Assembly: GCA_933822405.4 (NCBI GenBank)
Contig: CAKOGP040000890.1
Span: 296,749 to 360,748 of the forward strand
Direction: 5' to 3'
DNA length: 64,000 nucleotides
From: Cylindrotheca closterium
Lineage: Eukaryota > Bacillariophyta > Bacillariophyceae > Bacillariales > Bacillariaceae
Each line of letters starts with the position of its first letter. The stretch's first letter is position 1. A model generated the notes under the pieces. That model did no database searches. It saw only the letters and a list, made by a program, of their open reading frames with translations, and was not told the origin of the DNA. The position numbers and the translations under genes were made by a program. This document shows positions 46,643 through 59,050 of this stretch, piece after piece.

Positions 46643-47760
46643 CTATACCTCCTCTTTGGGGCTCATTACTGTGCCTAGTTCCAAGTCTTCTCCTCGTAAA
46701 ATTTGCGCGAAGCCCTTGGATCCGCATCCCACAATCGTAACTGGCTTTGATATAGCTATTCTTGCAGCAGCCTTCATTTTGGTCTTGAATGAGGAACAAA
46801 GAGACAATGTTTAGCTTAAAATTGAAACAAGCATAGTCCAATCAGAATCCAATACTAACTTACCTCAAGCCCACCTGTTACATCGTGCTCATGACTCGAC
46901 CCGGATGCTTTCACATCTATCATGAGCGATCCACTCTTTGGGTCGACAAATATATTGGGCAACAGCTTTGCATTTGGATTTTGTCGAGGATCTTCATCAT
47001 ACACTCCGTCGACATCAGTGATAAAAATGGCGTCTGAGACCCAATCTAACGATCCCAGGACTTGGAGAAGTGTGTCACCACTCAAGATAGCTGCATCATT
47101 ACCATACATGCAAGCATCACCATGTAAGACAGGAACCAGGCCAGCATTTATTGTCCTCAATATGACCGTCTCCAAATCCTTCATTGGTTCCGGCTGAAGA
47201 TGTAGATGGGCTTCGAGGCCAGGAATACCAAAGCCGGGAGAGATACCTACTGCATTCACACCGTGGTCAATCAATTTGGACACAACAAGATGATTGAGCC
47301 TCTGTACAGAAAGACGCGTTTCAGCAAGTCCTCGCTTGCGACGCCGATTCTCTTGAACTGACATATCCTTACTACCATCTGGTTCAGCTGTCTGTCCCGA
47401 GAGGCCATATACTTTTGCTGAGTGATGACCAAAAGATCCAGCACCATGAATCAAGATGAAGGCTACCCCCTGTTGAGAAATGCCTACGAGCCATTAAAAA
47501 GAAATAATGAGAAATAATTCTATTTCCCAACATCTTCGTTCGCTCTACGAAGTGAAAATACCTTGTTCAGATGCAGTGGCGTCATCTACTGCTCTAAAGT
47601 TTTGTCCAACATTGTCGGAAACAACACGACAAAACCAATCCAATACCTCCTCGTTTACCGACTCCTTATTTGCCTTGTTTGTTACCGATGAACCTCCTAC
47701 CTTTACAATTACCACCCGTTTTGCATTTTTCACCTCAATCTTGCTCTTGGCCTGATCCAT
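46643..47760 (-). CDS. IPK: Isopentenyl phosphate kinase
   Basis: Minus-strand exons 47760-47590 (donor uncertain), 47469-46864 and 46783-46643 give about 305 residues. The enzyme converts isopentenyl phosphate to isopentenyl diphosphate. Motifs: VVIVKVGGSSVTNK at the N-terminus, LIHGAGSFGHH with the substrate histidine, PVLHGDACMYG, ILSGDTLLQVL, FITDVDGVYDEDP and DVTGGLE. The terminal exon encodes TKMKAAARIAISK and ILRGEDLELGTV, as expected. The first donor is a choice: GTAGAT at 47589 keeps the frame, whereas the better-looking site after GAACAAG does not. The start Met at 47760 leaves no obvious targeting peptide. Confidence 0.82.
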
Positions 47761-47972
47761 GGCAGTGTCAAGGTGAAGATCCTTCCAAAATGGAAGAGAC
47801 GAAAAAAATTGGATGACGACAAATCTGATTGGGCGGTTAAAATACCAGTAAACCTTCACAATTCACCATCACAAAAATACATTCTGTGAGGACGACTGAA
47901 AGGAGTTCCAAGACGAAAGGCAAGTACTGCACAACTGTCCATGGCTACACTATAATATCCTAGTTCAATTTA

Positions 47973-49170
47973 CTAGCTTTGTTGACATTCAGGATTCTCT
48001 CCATCACCAGGTGCAGATCCCGTTGGAAAATTCATTCCTGCCATTGCAGCTTCCATTTCGTTCTCCATAGCCTTCAGAGTATGAAAAAATGATGCACATG
48101 AGATAAAGGGCGACAAATCAAATGGAAATAGTCCATCAATGCGAAATAATTACCTGTCCTGTAAACCACAACACGGCCTTGGGAACAATGTGAGACCGGA
48201 ATGCTTGCGCGATGTCATAATCCTCGTCAAAGGCATGTTCAAGCCGCTCTGCATCTTGTTCGTTCATTGTGGAGAGACTTGGCATTTTCGGGGGAGTAAA
48301 GAAGTGGAAGAAGGATTCTTGTTTCTCCTGCTTTTTTACTGCTCTGACTTGGCCTGCATTTTTTCCTTTCCCTCTTTGCTGCCTGATAACCTCTTTGAAA
48401 GTGAGACATTTACCTTCCTTCCAAGTTATCTCGCATCCTTGAACATCCTTCAAGATTGGCTCATCTGCAAGTAAAAGGTTTGGAACCACGTAGCTCTTTG
48501 TCAATATCGTATTTTCGAAGTAATCATTTGGAGCAAAATGGAAGGACAAGGTGAAGCCTCCACCATTTTCATGGTCTACGCATTGAATATCTTGCAGGTG
48601 TTCCAGGCATTCTAAATCTGGTTCCGAGAGTAACTCTGCCACCGGACCCATGTGGCCAATGGCCGAAAGCCAAAACTGTGGGATTCCAACATCGTCGGGA
48701 TCACCTTTTTCTGCGCTTTCTCCTTCGTGCTCCTTTGCAATTTCTTCATCTTTCTGTCCAAGCACAACTTGTTTTCTCTCTTCGTAGAGTGGTTCCGCAA
48801 GTTTGTGGTACTTGGCTTCGAGCTCCGCTCTTTCTTTCAAATATTGCTTTCTTTGTTCTTCTCGATCATTGTTCAATTTCTTCAGCCTTTCGACACGATG
48901 CATGATAGTTGGAGGAAACTCGACTTCCTCTGAGAATCCCTCTTGATCATCTTCACTATCCAATCCCGTACCCGGTGCGTTCACCATTGCTTCGGCGTAG
49001 GCATTCACAAATTCGGATTTTTCGACAAAAGAAGTAGTGAAGATTCCTACCGCTTGCAATTTCAATTTCAGTTCTGAAATCTTCATTCCTTTAGCGATCT
49101 CTTTTTGAGCATTTAACTTCTCCTCATAAGAGGCATCAGTATCGGCGTTTTCACTGTTAGTCTCGGCCAT
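47973..49170 (-). CDS. NAP1: Nucleosome assembly protein (NAP1/SET family)
   Basis: Minus-strand exons 49170-48154 and 48071-47973 give 371 residues. NAP proteins are histone H2A-H2B chaperones that shuttle between cytosol and nucleus. The long dimerisation helix is visible at about residues 85-140 (RVERLKKLNNDREEQRKQYLKERAELEAKYHKL, split here for length). It is followed by GIPQFWLSAIGHM, FTLSFHFAPNDYF, ITWKEGKCLT, SFFHFFTPP and an acidic tail segment. The last exon adds an AMENEMEAAMAGMNFP segment. A start upstream at 49236 is possible but adds nothing conserved. Confidence 0.92.
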
Positions 49171-49653
49171 TGCTCTATTGTTTACTCGGCAAATAATCCT
49201 TCGTTGAAAAATTGTGATAATTTTTTGTGGTGGCAAAAAATCGCACGCTATTGCGCGATTGGCAGTTATTCGTGTCTATTGTAGCTTGCGCGCTGACCGA
49301 CCATCGGCGTGTTTCCCAAACGCTGGACGAGACAAGCACCTTCTCATGGACACTTCTCATGGACATTTTTTGACCTCCTTAAATGAAGCAACTCTTCCAT
49401 TTCCAATATGTCGTAGACACGGCATCTCCCTGTAAAATGTCCTGGTACTATAACCGAAGGCATAAACACGGCATAGGGAGAAACGGCTTTCGCGCCCGGA
49501 CGACCTTCTCAATGGACATTTTTGGAATTTGTACTCCATTCACAATTCCATCAACCCGTTACTTTCATTCCATTACAACAGGTTGCTTTAGAAGCCCTGG
49601 CTATTCGAAAGGAAACCACATCCTCTCAACATACTCCATTTATACATACTACA
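49171..49653. other. Divergent intergenic region before the MYB gene
   Basis: I see no gene. TTCTCATGGACA occurs twice in tandem at 49341-49365, and a variant recurs at 49505-49520. Confidence 0.5.
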
Positions 49654-50579
49654 ATGAATTTCTTCCCTCATGAAGCGAGGGTTGACCTTTTCGAACCAGC
49701 ACAGCAAACTGAATATCACATGGCGCCGGGAAACAGAACGGCTGCCCCCAGCATGATCTTAAGATCATCCATCCCCTATTCGGAGTCCAGTGTCTCTGGA
49801 CGAAGAAAGAGAAACAAATGGGCAGAAGAAGTAAGTCTCGTATTGCATCGCGGCCCATTGCCAAACTTCTATTTTATAGTTTTAAAGCTGACAACGGACA
49901 TTCTATTTCTCACGCAGGAGGACGCCATTCTGTTGGATACAGTCAGACAGGAGTCTAGCGGTAAGATAAATTGGCCACTTGTCGCTCACAGAGTCAATCA
50001 AGAAAGCGGCCAAGAGCCTCGGACTGGAAAGCAGTGTCGCGAGCGATGGCAAAACCATCTTCGCCCTAATATCAAAAAGGGCAACTGGACAGCCCAGGAA
50101 GAAGATATGATCCGTGTCTTGTTCGATGCGTATGGCCCAAAGTAAGTGTTTTCGCGTTTGACTATATCTGGTTAAAGCTTTGTTCGTCGCTAAAGATAAG
50201 TACTTTCTCTTCATTCAGATGGTCGTCGATGTCAAAACTCATGAAGAGTCGTACGGATAACGACATAAAAAACAAATGGTACTCCATGCAACGTACGGAG
50301 AAGAGCAAAAAAAGGAAGGTGGCCGAGACAATGGCGATAAAGAGATCATTGAAGACCAGGTCCAAAGAGCGACAAGAAATCATTGACCTCATCACCGTAT
50401 CCAAAGCAAATCGGCCACCTGTCGATCGTGCACAGGACGAGAATCAAGCCATCGCGGCGAATGACACTCACGTTTATGACGATCTACAGCCATACTCCGC
50501 GCTATACCAAGGTTCATTTGACACAGAAGACGTGTCAGAACTTCTTGGTCTGATTGCGACGGATTCGTCCGAAGTGTAA
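49654..50579 (+). CDS. MYB transcription factor with two repeats
   Basis: Exons 49654-49830, 49918-50141 and 50219-50579 give 253 residues. Two MYB repeats are visible. The first runs from KWAEEEDAILLDTV to QCRERWQNHL. The second runs from GNWTAQEEDMIRVLFDAYG to SRTDNDIKNKWYSM. Introns interrupt both repeats. The linker between them (RPNIKKGNWT) is typical of R2R3-type binding. A basic stretch follows (KSKKRKVAETMAIKR), and the C-terminus is acidic. The frame upstream stays open to 49522, but ATG 49654 is the first that fits. Target genes are unknown. Confidence 0.88.
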
Positions 50580-50733
50580 GATTCAAGGAACCATATAAGC
50601 AAAGATTTGTGGGGAACACGAAGTCCAACTCTTCAAACTCCTACTTGTTATTCTTTTTCATAGAACACAAAGTTCAATAGCAGGCAGCTAAAAATAAAAG
50701 CCTCTTCAATACCAGCAATGCCAAAAACAGACA

Positions 50734-52993
50734 CTATGGCCGTTCTCTGTGCGAGAGACGGAATCGTCGCGCTAGTTTCATTCGTACTTCTGAGGGAAAA
50801 GAATTTGGATTTTCGATTGCTTCCAACTCGACTTCACTCAGCTGCGCATGCTTGCACTGACATCGTACGAGTACAGGGAATTTAGGCTTATCGTCTTCAT
50901 CCACCGGAGTGTTGGCATCGATAGCAAACCTTGCTTGTAGTTGAAACTTTTCTCCCCCACCTAGTTCGGAGACACACCAAATAACACTTCGTTTGGACGC
51001 ATTCCATACTCCACCAGGCGGTGATGTTGTGAGGGTCTCCCCTCGAACCATGGGTGGTACGCCCATGATAATGGTGAGGTCTGTCAAATTGTCTTCATTG
51101 TGTGGATTGGAACTGATCTGTAGGGCGACCCGCCAAAAACGTTCCTCTAGCCGTACTCGTGTTTGAACTCGCTGTTTGAATCAAGATGTTGAAGGGTCAG
51201 CAAGAAATTGAAATTCTCTTTGGAGTATTCACTACATAACTTACAATTGGTACTGGCCGAAGTTCACTGTTGCACTTGTACCTTATTACTGGAAAGTAAT
51301 TGTCCGCTTTCGGCACCGTCACAGTAAATACGTGATCCCCATCATCTTCTCCCTTAGTGTTTATCAGTGCAGCAAACTTTTTATTCTCCTGTATGGACTC
51401 AATGTGATGTAATGGATCACGAATGAGAAGATAAAATGGAAAGCCGGGTGCTTGAGCGTTGGATTGAATCTGGATTTGAATGCCGCCCTCAACAGTACAA
51501 GATGACATTTTGGATAGCTTGTAAAAGCAAGTGAGATCTTCGCTCAAGGCAACATTCACATGCAAGCGAGGCAAATCTTGGTCATTGAAATTTTGTCTGT
51601 GGCCACCATTGCTTCCTGGAGGCGTAGTTTGGGGAAACATGGACTCCATTGTTGTTTCGGAAGCTGTGGATGCTGTTCCTTCTCCAAACGGATCAAAATT
51701 CCGCCGCGCTTGGTTTCCATGCCCGAGTCGTTGTTCTAGAGGAGGAGAGCGAATTGGTGCTGATTCATTTTCACTGAAAACACTGGCACCCGTATTGTCA
51801 AAGGCAGAAAAGTCATTATTTCCAGAAAAGCCACTCATATCACCACGACTATTTCGACTTCGAATGGTATCAATGGAACTGTCGGTGCCAGGTTTGCCGA
51901 GTCTGTTGGGATCTCTCCCTGATGCAGGTCCTGCATTATTGCGATTCGGTCGCGCTGCAGGCGGGCGTTTGCCATCGCGAGATGACTGAGACTGCGAAGC
52001 AGCACCATTCGATTGGCGTTGGTTGGAAGATGAGGCAGAGCCCATCTTGTCAGGTTGGAAATCAAAGCCATCCAGATCGGCAGCTGCTTGTCTTCTCTTT
52101 TTCGACGACTTTTCATCGCTCGCTGTTCCTTCATATTTCTTGAATATGGTATCCGTTTCGACCACTGACAATACCTGCAATCGTTCCACCATTATTCTGG
52201 CCTTGTCCGCTGAATTTGTGATTGTGTCAAAGTCATCGTCGTGTTCCACCTTTGAATTCTTTCCTTTTTTGGCCTTTGTAGTTTTCTTTCGAGTTCTTGT
52301 CCTCATTTTGGTGTCGTCATCAAGTAATGTGCTCCGTAGTCCATCGGCCATGGCATTTGTGGTTCGATCATCGTCCTCTGTCAGAAGCAGTGTTGTCATT
52401 AATATCTTTGCAGCAATAATATCTCTCGATTCAGTCGAAGCCAAAATCTGCAAACAGTCTCTAATCCGTTGCGATAATGAATAGTGCAGCGGTGACATGA
52501 CTACAGCTGAAGGCAAGCCAGACATTCCAATGCAAACAATGATTGATGAAATATCAGATTCGACTGCTTTGGAGGGAGGAGCTGTTGCTTTGGAGCTCGA
52601 AAAAATAAGCGGTACCAGTGTTGAGATGAGCCTTGGCTCTCGAAGAATGCGGTAGTGCAATCCAATTCCATTCCCCTTGTGCGGTCGAAACACTTCCAGG
52701 TCGTCTGAGTGAAATTTGGCATCCTCCCTTAGCAAGGCCGCTGCCATACGGCTACTCTCCGTCAATCCCTTCTTTGATTTCGTCGCTTTTGTAACAGCAT
52801 TCACATATTGATGCAATTCTCTCAGTGACTCTATACAATCATCATGAGAAATCGTTGACAAAGGAGAGGGAATCAGAAAGGGTTCTAGGATGTGTGTAGA
52901 TATCGTCTCGTTGCTGGCAATGTCCCTCTTAAAAGTCACTGACAAAGAAGCAAACTCGGGCCCAGGCGCCGCTCTTGAATGTAAAAGCTGCAT
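50734..52993 (-). CDS. Putative adaptor with C-terminal mu-homology-like domain
   Basis: Minus-strand exons 52993-51245 and 51171-50734 give 728 residues. The N-terminal 200 residues are helical and unassigned. The middle (about 230-480) is Ser/Asn/Gly-rich and disordered with a basic patch (RTRTRKKTTKAKKGK). The C-terminal 250 residues are beta-rich. They contain FPVIRYKCNSELRPVPI, then FWRVALQISSNP, LTDLTIIMGVPP, GGVWNASKRSVIWCV and FPVLVRCQCKHAQLS. This order resembles the mu-homology domain of muniscins and other endocytic adaptors, so a clathrin-adaptor role is proposed with modest confidence. Confidence 0.55.
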
Positions 52994-53795
52994 TCTATAG
53001 AGTTGGCGTGAGCCTTCTTTGGATGCTTTTGTAGAAAGCTAGAGTCGAGTGGGTGCCTTTGTTGACAGGGTCGTTAAGACAGAGACGCATGTTCGCAATA
53101 CCGGTATAAGATGTCTTCCGTGACATTTCAAAACGGTACTTTATTAGTTTTCTCAACATATTGGATTTGAGATTTGCTCGATGGGGTTAGGCTGACTGGC
53201 TCACTCAATCTTTGTATTCCTACCGCTATGTGTTTGCTATTTTCGCTGTGCTTCCATTGTCAGTGCATGTCTATTTTACCGATCGATCTTATAGCGCAGC
53301 ATTCCGTTTCATTGTCAAGAAGATGGAGAAACGATGATACTAGTCTTCGGAAGTTTCAGCTTGACCTTGGAATACGAGTACTGTGTTAGTAATATTACCA
53401 AACTTCAAACGATGAAACTTCAAGCTACAACATCCTTTTGTATCCGAGAACCCTCGAGGATGTACGAAACTCTCTAGAAGAAAGCAATTATTCTGTATGG
53501 TGGGTGCAACATGACATCACATATTCGGTAGAACTACAGAAACTACATGCACGTGCATCGCTTTGATGATATTGAAGAGACATCCATCCAAAATCCAAAT
53601 AGTCTTGATATGCCCGATCGCGGTTCACTCGTCAAGGTCCATTCCAATTCCTTTGTTTGAACCTTCTGAAAGTCAGTGAAATAAGTTTGCGTTCGAATGA
53701 ATGAATAGCTGAAGACAAGTGCCTCTTCAAATTCCGAGCCAATGGTATTGTACAATATGGAACTTGGAACGGTTGGCCAGCCCAAGTCCATAGCC
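52994..53795. other. Intergenic
   Basis: About 0.8 kb. TACCGGTA lies at 53099-53106, about 106 bp before the adaptor start. A minus-strand frame at 53543-53791 lies directly after the MoaE stop, but I find no feature that supports it as a gene. Confidence 0.5.
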
Positions 53796-54284
53796 TTAGT
53801 TTTTGGACATCACTCGTTTAGCTTTGCCATCCTTCCACTCCACATTCTCCTTCCAAACACTATCATCCCCCTCATATACCTCTCGCTTCCAGATTGGAAC
53901 TCGTGCTTTCAGTTCGTCGATCAAATATGCCACACATTGCAAAGCATCCCGTCGGTGTGGACTGGAGCAGGCCAAAATCACGGATGCTCTCTCGACAGGA
54001 CAATCACCAAGAATGTGAACGGCAGCAATCTTGGTAACATCATATTTTTGTGAGGCTTCATCACAGAGCTTTCGAAGCTCTTTCTCAGCCATTGAGACAT
54101 ATCCTTCATAACTTAGTTTGACCACCTTTTTACCCTGAAAGTTGTCGCGAGTGATGCCAACGAACGTTGAAATAGCACCACACGTTGGTGCGGAAACAAA
54201 GGCGCTGCATTCTTCTAGACTCGGAATGTTTTCTGCAACCTTGATCCAGTATCGGTCAGACGATGATTCGTTGGAAGTTGCCAT
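53796..54284 (-). CDS. moaE: Molybdopterin synthase catalytic subunit MoaE
   Basis: One exon from ATG 54284 gives 162 residues, the usual length. MoaE (MOCS2B) binds precursor Z and, with the thiocarboxylated MoaD, makes molybdopterin for nitrate reductase and other Mo enzymes. Motifs are [13 protein letters not shown] (substrate Arg), [24 protein letters not shown] and [20 protein letters not shown], with the catalytic-site lysines. In the usual HRxG block the sequence here is VHILG, so the Arg is not at its normal place. The assembly gap begins 75 bp upstream, so an N-terminal extension on another exon cannot be excluded. The next gene upstream runs divergently. Confidence 0.92.
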   Translation of the reverse strand: MATSNESSSDRYWIKVAENIPSLEECSAFVSAPTCGAISTFVGITRDNFQGKKVVKLSYEGYVSMAEKELRKLCDEASQKYDVTKIAAVHILGDCPVERASVILACSSPHRRDALQCVAYLIDELKARVPIWKREVYEGDDSVWKENVEWKDGKAKRVMSKN

Positions 54285-54358
54285 TGTTGATGGTTGTGGG
54301 TCGGAAGAGTTTCTTTGAGCAAGGTGGTGGTCACGTTGAGTTTGCAGGATGCACGATA

Positions 54359-54553
54359 NNNNNNNNNNNNNNNNNNNNNNNNNNNNNNNNNNNNNNNNNN
54401 NNNNNNNNNNNNNNNNNNNNNNNNNNNNNNNNNNNNNNNNNNNNNNNNNNNNNNNNNNNNNNNNNNNNNNNNNNNNNNNNNNNNNNNNNNNNNNNNNNNN
54501 NNNNNNNNNNNNNNNNNNNNNNNNNNNNNNNNNNNNNNNNNNNNNNNNNNNNN
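54359..54553. other. Assembly gap (195 N)
   Basis: An unbroken run of N lies in the divergent promoter region between moaE and the CRTISO-like gene. The true length is unknown. Confidence 1.
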
Positions 54554-54611
54554 TCACTTTCTGCTTGACAATTGACAAGGTTCAAAATTAATCCTTTGTC
54601 GATAGTGAAAC

Positions 54612-56755
54612 ATGAAAATTTCTACTTATATCGGCGCCTTGGCGCTTCTTGCATTCTCGGATGCCTTCGTTCCATCCTCGCAATCCTCTGCCCGCAATGT
54701 GGCAATCCACATGTCCACGGAAGCTCCAGAAAAATCCAATACAAATGTTGCCCAGACAGAGGACACCTCCCGAGAAAAGGTCATGACATTCTCTTACGAT
54801 ATGTCTTTGGAGCAAAAGTACGAAAAGCCTACGTACCCAGGAACTGGAAATGGTCTTTCTGGAGGTGAAGATGGCGACAATGAATATGATATTATCGTTA
54901 TCGGATCTGGAATGGGAGGACTTGCCTGTTCCGCATTGAGTGCCAAGTATGGATCAAAGGTCCTATGTTTGGAGAGTCACATCAAGGTTGGAGGAAGTGC
55001 CCACACTTTCACCAGAGTTCACAAAGGAGAAAAATACTCGTTCGAAGTTGGACCATCTATCTTTGAAGGTTTGGATCGCCCTAGTTTGAACCCCTTGCGA
55101 ATGATTTTCGACATTTTGGAAGAAACCATGCCTGTTGAAACTTACAAGGGTCTCGGTTTCTGGACTCCAGAGGGATACTGGCGATTCCCAATCGGGAGTG
55201 CTGAGGGATTCGAAGCTCTCCTAATGGAACAATGTGGAGAAGATGGACCTAAGGCTGTCAAGGTAACCTTTTGTGGACACCGTCGCATCATCCGGGCACC
55301 TCGTCGTCGTTCTCACGTCCCATCTTTTCACGTGTATTGCAGGAATGGAATGCCCTTCGCGATCGCCTAAAGACACTTGGAGGATCCACCACAGCTGTCG
55401 CGCTTTTGAATCTTCGCCAAGATGCTGGTTTCCTTTCCACAACTGCCGGTGCACTTCCATTCGTTGCTACCCACCCTGACGTTTTTGCCGATCTTCCTTT
55501 GACTTTTGATGACCTTTCAAAGACTGTCGATGAAATTGTCACCGTCCCATTCGTTCGCAACTTCATTGATTGTATGTGTATCTTCTGCGGTTTCCCAGCC
55601 AAGGGAGCCATGACTGCTCACATCCTGTATATCCTTGAAAGATTCTTTGAGGAATCTGCTGCCTTCAGTGTCCCTATCGGAGGAACTTCCCAACTCGGTG
55701 AAACTCTTCAACGTGGTCTTGAGAAGTTCGGCGGAAAGCTTCAACTTAATGCTCATGTCGACGAGATTATTGTTGAGGACGGACGTGCCACTGGCGTTCG
55801 ACTAAAGAACGGAAATGTCATCAAGGCTCGGAAGGCTGTTGTCAGTAACGCGACTCCGTTCGATACTGTCAAAATGATGCCACAAAAGGAGGACGAACCC
55901 AAGCAGCTCACCAAGTGGAGAAACGATTTGGGGACTCTTCCAAGACACGGTGCCATCAGTCACTTGTTCCTTGGAGTTGATGCAACTGGGCTTGACTTGT
56001 CTCACTTGAAGGACCCTGCTCACTTGATTGTTCAAGATTGGGACAGATCGATGCAAGATTCGCAAAATCTTTGCTCTTTCTTCATCCCATCTCTTCTTGA
56101 CAAGAGTGTTTGCCCCGAAGGAAAACATGTCATCCATGTCTATTCTTCTGGAGGTGAACCATACGAACCATGGGAAAAGCTTACCCCAGGAACTGAGGAA
56201 TACGAAGCGTACAAGAAGGAACGTGTTGAGGTTCTCTTCCAAGCTGTCGAACGTGCCATCCCTGATATTCGCGACAGATTGGAATTCTCCATTGTTGGCT
56301 CTCCGCTAGCTCATGAAGCCTTCTTGAGAAGAGATCGTGGAACTTATGGTATGGCCTGGGCTGCTGGCAGTTCAGCACCTCAAGCTGGTTTGCTGGGCAA
56401 GGTCCTGCCATTCCCATTCCCCAACTTGAAAACCCCTATTGATGGTTTGCTTCGATGCGGAGACTCGTGCTTTCCTGGTATTGGAACGCCAAGTGCCGCG
56501 GCATCTGGGGCCATTGCCGCGAATACCATGACTCACGTCGACAACCACTTGCAATTGCTTGCCGAGGCAGCCAAGAGGGATCCCATGTACGAATTCTTGG
56601 ACCCTGGAATCTTGGGACAAATCTACAAGCCATTGGTGCAAGGTTTCACACCAAGCGCTGAGTTGAGAACTGAGAGATTCGCATCGGGAGCTGGTGCCGC
56701 CCCAGTTGACTACACCGCGAAGAATGCTGAACGCGACGCTGCAGCTTCCAACTAG
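54612..56755 (+). CDS. Plastid CRTISO-like carotenoid oxidoreductase
   Basis: Exons 54612-55262 and 55343-56755 give 687 residues. The N-terminus MKISTYIGALALLAFSDAFVP is a plastid signal with the ASAFAP-like DAFVP. The FAD site is IIVIGSGMGGLACSALSAKYG (residues about 95-115), then ESHIKVGGSAHTF and the C-terminal GLLRCGDSCFPGIGTPSAAASG. Order and length match the carotenoid isomerase (CRTISO, prolycopene isomerase) branch of the phytoene desaturase family. Diatoms hold several CRTISO paralogues, and one has been reported to act in fucoxanthin synthesis, so the exact reaction here is open. The tail after residue 640 is specific to this lineage. Confidence 0.85.
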
Positions 56756-56860
56756 ATAAGAAACTTGTTCACTAAAAGCAAACAGTAATATATACAAAAA
56801 AAGACAAGTGAGGAAAGATGTAACAGTGTATTTGCGTATATTATATGCAAACACGCATGT

Positions 56861-58721
56861 CTATTCTTCAGTGATGATTCTTCCTGCTGGAACTTGTCCC
56901 AATCGTACCCAGTTTTCTTCTGGTGTCTCAAGTTTCTCCAACCAGCCTAATTCGTGCGGCCTTCCCATTGCTCTTTCAGCGGGTGCCTGGTATATAAAAT
57001 TGTCTCCTGACTTGGGCTCGGAACGCAAACTCTTGACAGGACCGCCTCCTTTTTTGCCGAAGTTGAACATACTTCCGAGACCTCCGAGGAGCTACTCCAA
57101 ACGTAGAATTTGATTGAATGAAGAAGTAGGACAATGTGGAGAGTTAGTCAATATTAACAAAAAATCATTGGCACAACCCAACCCGGGTACTTACCCCTTC
57201 ATCGTTTGATGTGTCGTCGTCCTCTGGCAAGCCAATAAACTCAATTTTTCCATTTTCATATTTGTTGTCCAAAAACCTAACAATAGATTGCTTGTTGTGG
57301 TTGAAAGTGTATGTTTGGAAGTATCCTGGACCATTTTGGTCCAAGTTGCACAAGTATGGCTCATAAGGATTTCTTTCATCGTCTGTTCCAACCGCCATGG
57401 CACGAAACAAAGATTCGACCTTGTTCGTCAAATCAGCATAAGGATCTTTCTGCATGTTATCAAGCTGCTGAAATAATCGTCTCATTCCCTCTCTCAATGC
57501 TTCTGGTGTGATTCCCCGCTTTGGGCAGAAGTCATCAATCATGTATTTTCGGAGGGCTGTTCCTCCCTTGATCTTAAGAGCGTCTTCCAAGAAGGTAATT
57601 TCTGGAGGGAAGTCGCCGAAGAGATCATCTGACTCGACGAAGAGCTGGCACATTTGCTGGGCCATTGCACATACTTGCGTGCACTCCTTCAACGTGAAAA
57701 GAATGGGTGGCTCTGGCAAGTATCTCTTAGGGTCACCTACGGCCAGAATACTGACGCGGTTCTTTTCTGTTTGCGGATTCTTTTCGATATAATCGGCATC
57801 AACAACTTTTTTCTCCCAGTGTGCCACCATTCCCTTGAGAACAATGTAATTTCCGATTCTTTCGTACAAGTCACCGTCACAGTACTTTGCGAGCTCAAGA
57901 TTACCAAAGTTGGGTCCAACTCGGCCTTCTGCGTCTTGGATGATCTGTCGGAAGGGAGCAGAAATGTGATTCTCGAGAGTCATGAAGTTCATCCAAAACG
58001 CATTCATTTCCTTAGTTTCCTTGTCACCATCCTCCAGCCAAGCAGTTCTCATAGTAAGACGTCCCAGGGTTTTCTTCATTCTACGTCCCAAAAGATCGCG
58101 ATTGGCAAGAACAAAGTCCAAGCCTTCATTGGAAATAGATGGAAATGGTGGCATTCCGGTGCTTCCATCCTCCAGTTTGACGGAGCAAGCAGCGCGAAGC
58201 TTTTCAACCATTTCGGGAACTTCCACAGTATTCCAGTCCAACCGATGCTTTTCGCGAATTTCAGGGGGGACTCCTGGGAACATTTGTGCCAAGCGGTATT
58301 CGGGGCCCTTATCACTCAGCTTGACCGCCTTTCGGGTAACGACATCTAGCACATTCTTTCCTTGTTGAATAAGTTCAAATCCGGTCTCTTCGTCAACAAT
58401 CATGGTGGACAACTCAGGGCGGTTTTCCATCTGGGCTCTAGCAGCAGCTGCGCTGTCTTCTTCCTCATCATCATCGTCAGGAGGGCCTCCAGACGATCTC
58501 TGCTTCTTTTTCTTTTTTGTTTCCTTTCCATTGGCATCATCAATGGCATCGATCAACCTATTTTGCTTCTCAACCTTTTGCATGCGTCGTGCTTTCCGGG
58601 TTTTTCCCGCCAGTTCAGTGGTAGAAAAGGAAGGTGAATTCCTAGATGGCGTTGTGACAAAGGCGCACCCGCTTTCCAGTTGGAAAGCAGCTGTGGCAAA
58701 CAAGAGAAAGTGAAACTTCAT
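56861..58721 (-). CDS. Plastid-targeted protein of unknown function
   Basis: Minus-strand exons 58721-57195 and 57091-56861 give 585 residues. The N-terminus MKFHFLLFATAAFQLESGCAFVTTP carries a signal peptide and an ASAFAP-like CAFVT. Residues 40-100 are basic then acidic and disordered (KETKKKKKQRSSGGPP, DDDDEEED). The remaining 450 residues are folded in appearance, alpha-rich, without any motif I know (LDWNTVEVPEMVEKLRAA, FWMNFMTLENHISAPFR, NRVSILAVGDPKRYLPEPP). The last exon is Gly-rich, then Trp-containing (GRPHELGWLEKLETPEENW). I do not recognise the family. Confidence 0.75.
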
Positions 58722-59050
58722 TGTTCAAAAGTCGTTTTGTGCTTTGTGACGAAATTTTCAAGGTATTGTCTGCGTGTTGGATTTTCCCGAGTAATGGATC
58801 GTGCTGGCTTCAATAGAGTTTCAGCGACAAAGATTAGTTGAGTGAAGAAGTTGTTGGCTTCGATTTGTCGCTCTTTGAGTTGAGTTGATGGCACGGACGA
58901 TGTTTCGTTCCAGACGGAACCCTTCAAGTTGAATGATTGACGGTTGACAGCAAGGTTATCTGACGTAGGTATTGATATTCTTTGTTAGGTACCAGGTACC
59001 CCCTTTTGAAAAGAAAACAGTTTGGTGCACCCCCGAATCAGGGCATCAAA
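58722..59050. other. Divergent intergenic region
   Basis: I see no gene. AGGTACCAGGTACC occurs at about 58987-59000, a GTACC-rich word also seen elsewhere in the window. Confidence 0.5.

Noticed and set aside
51531..52484. Plus-strand ORFs of about 150 codons
   Set aside because: They lie opposite the adaptor-like gene and have no supporting feature.
57654..58349. 231-codon plus-strand ORF
   Set aside because: It lies opposite the plastid protein gene, whose minus-strand frame has a start, leader and phase-matched exons.
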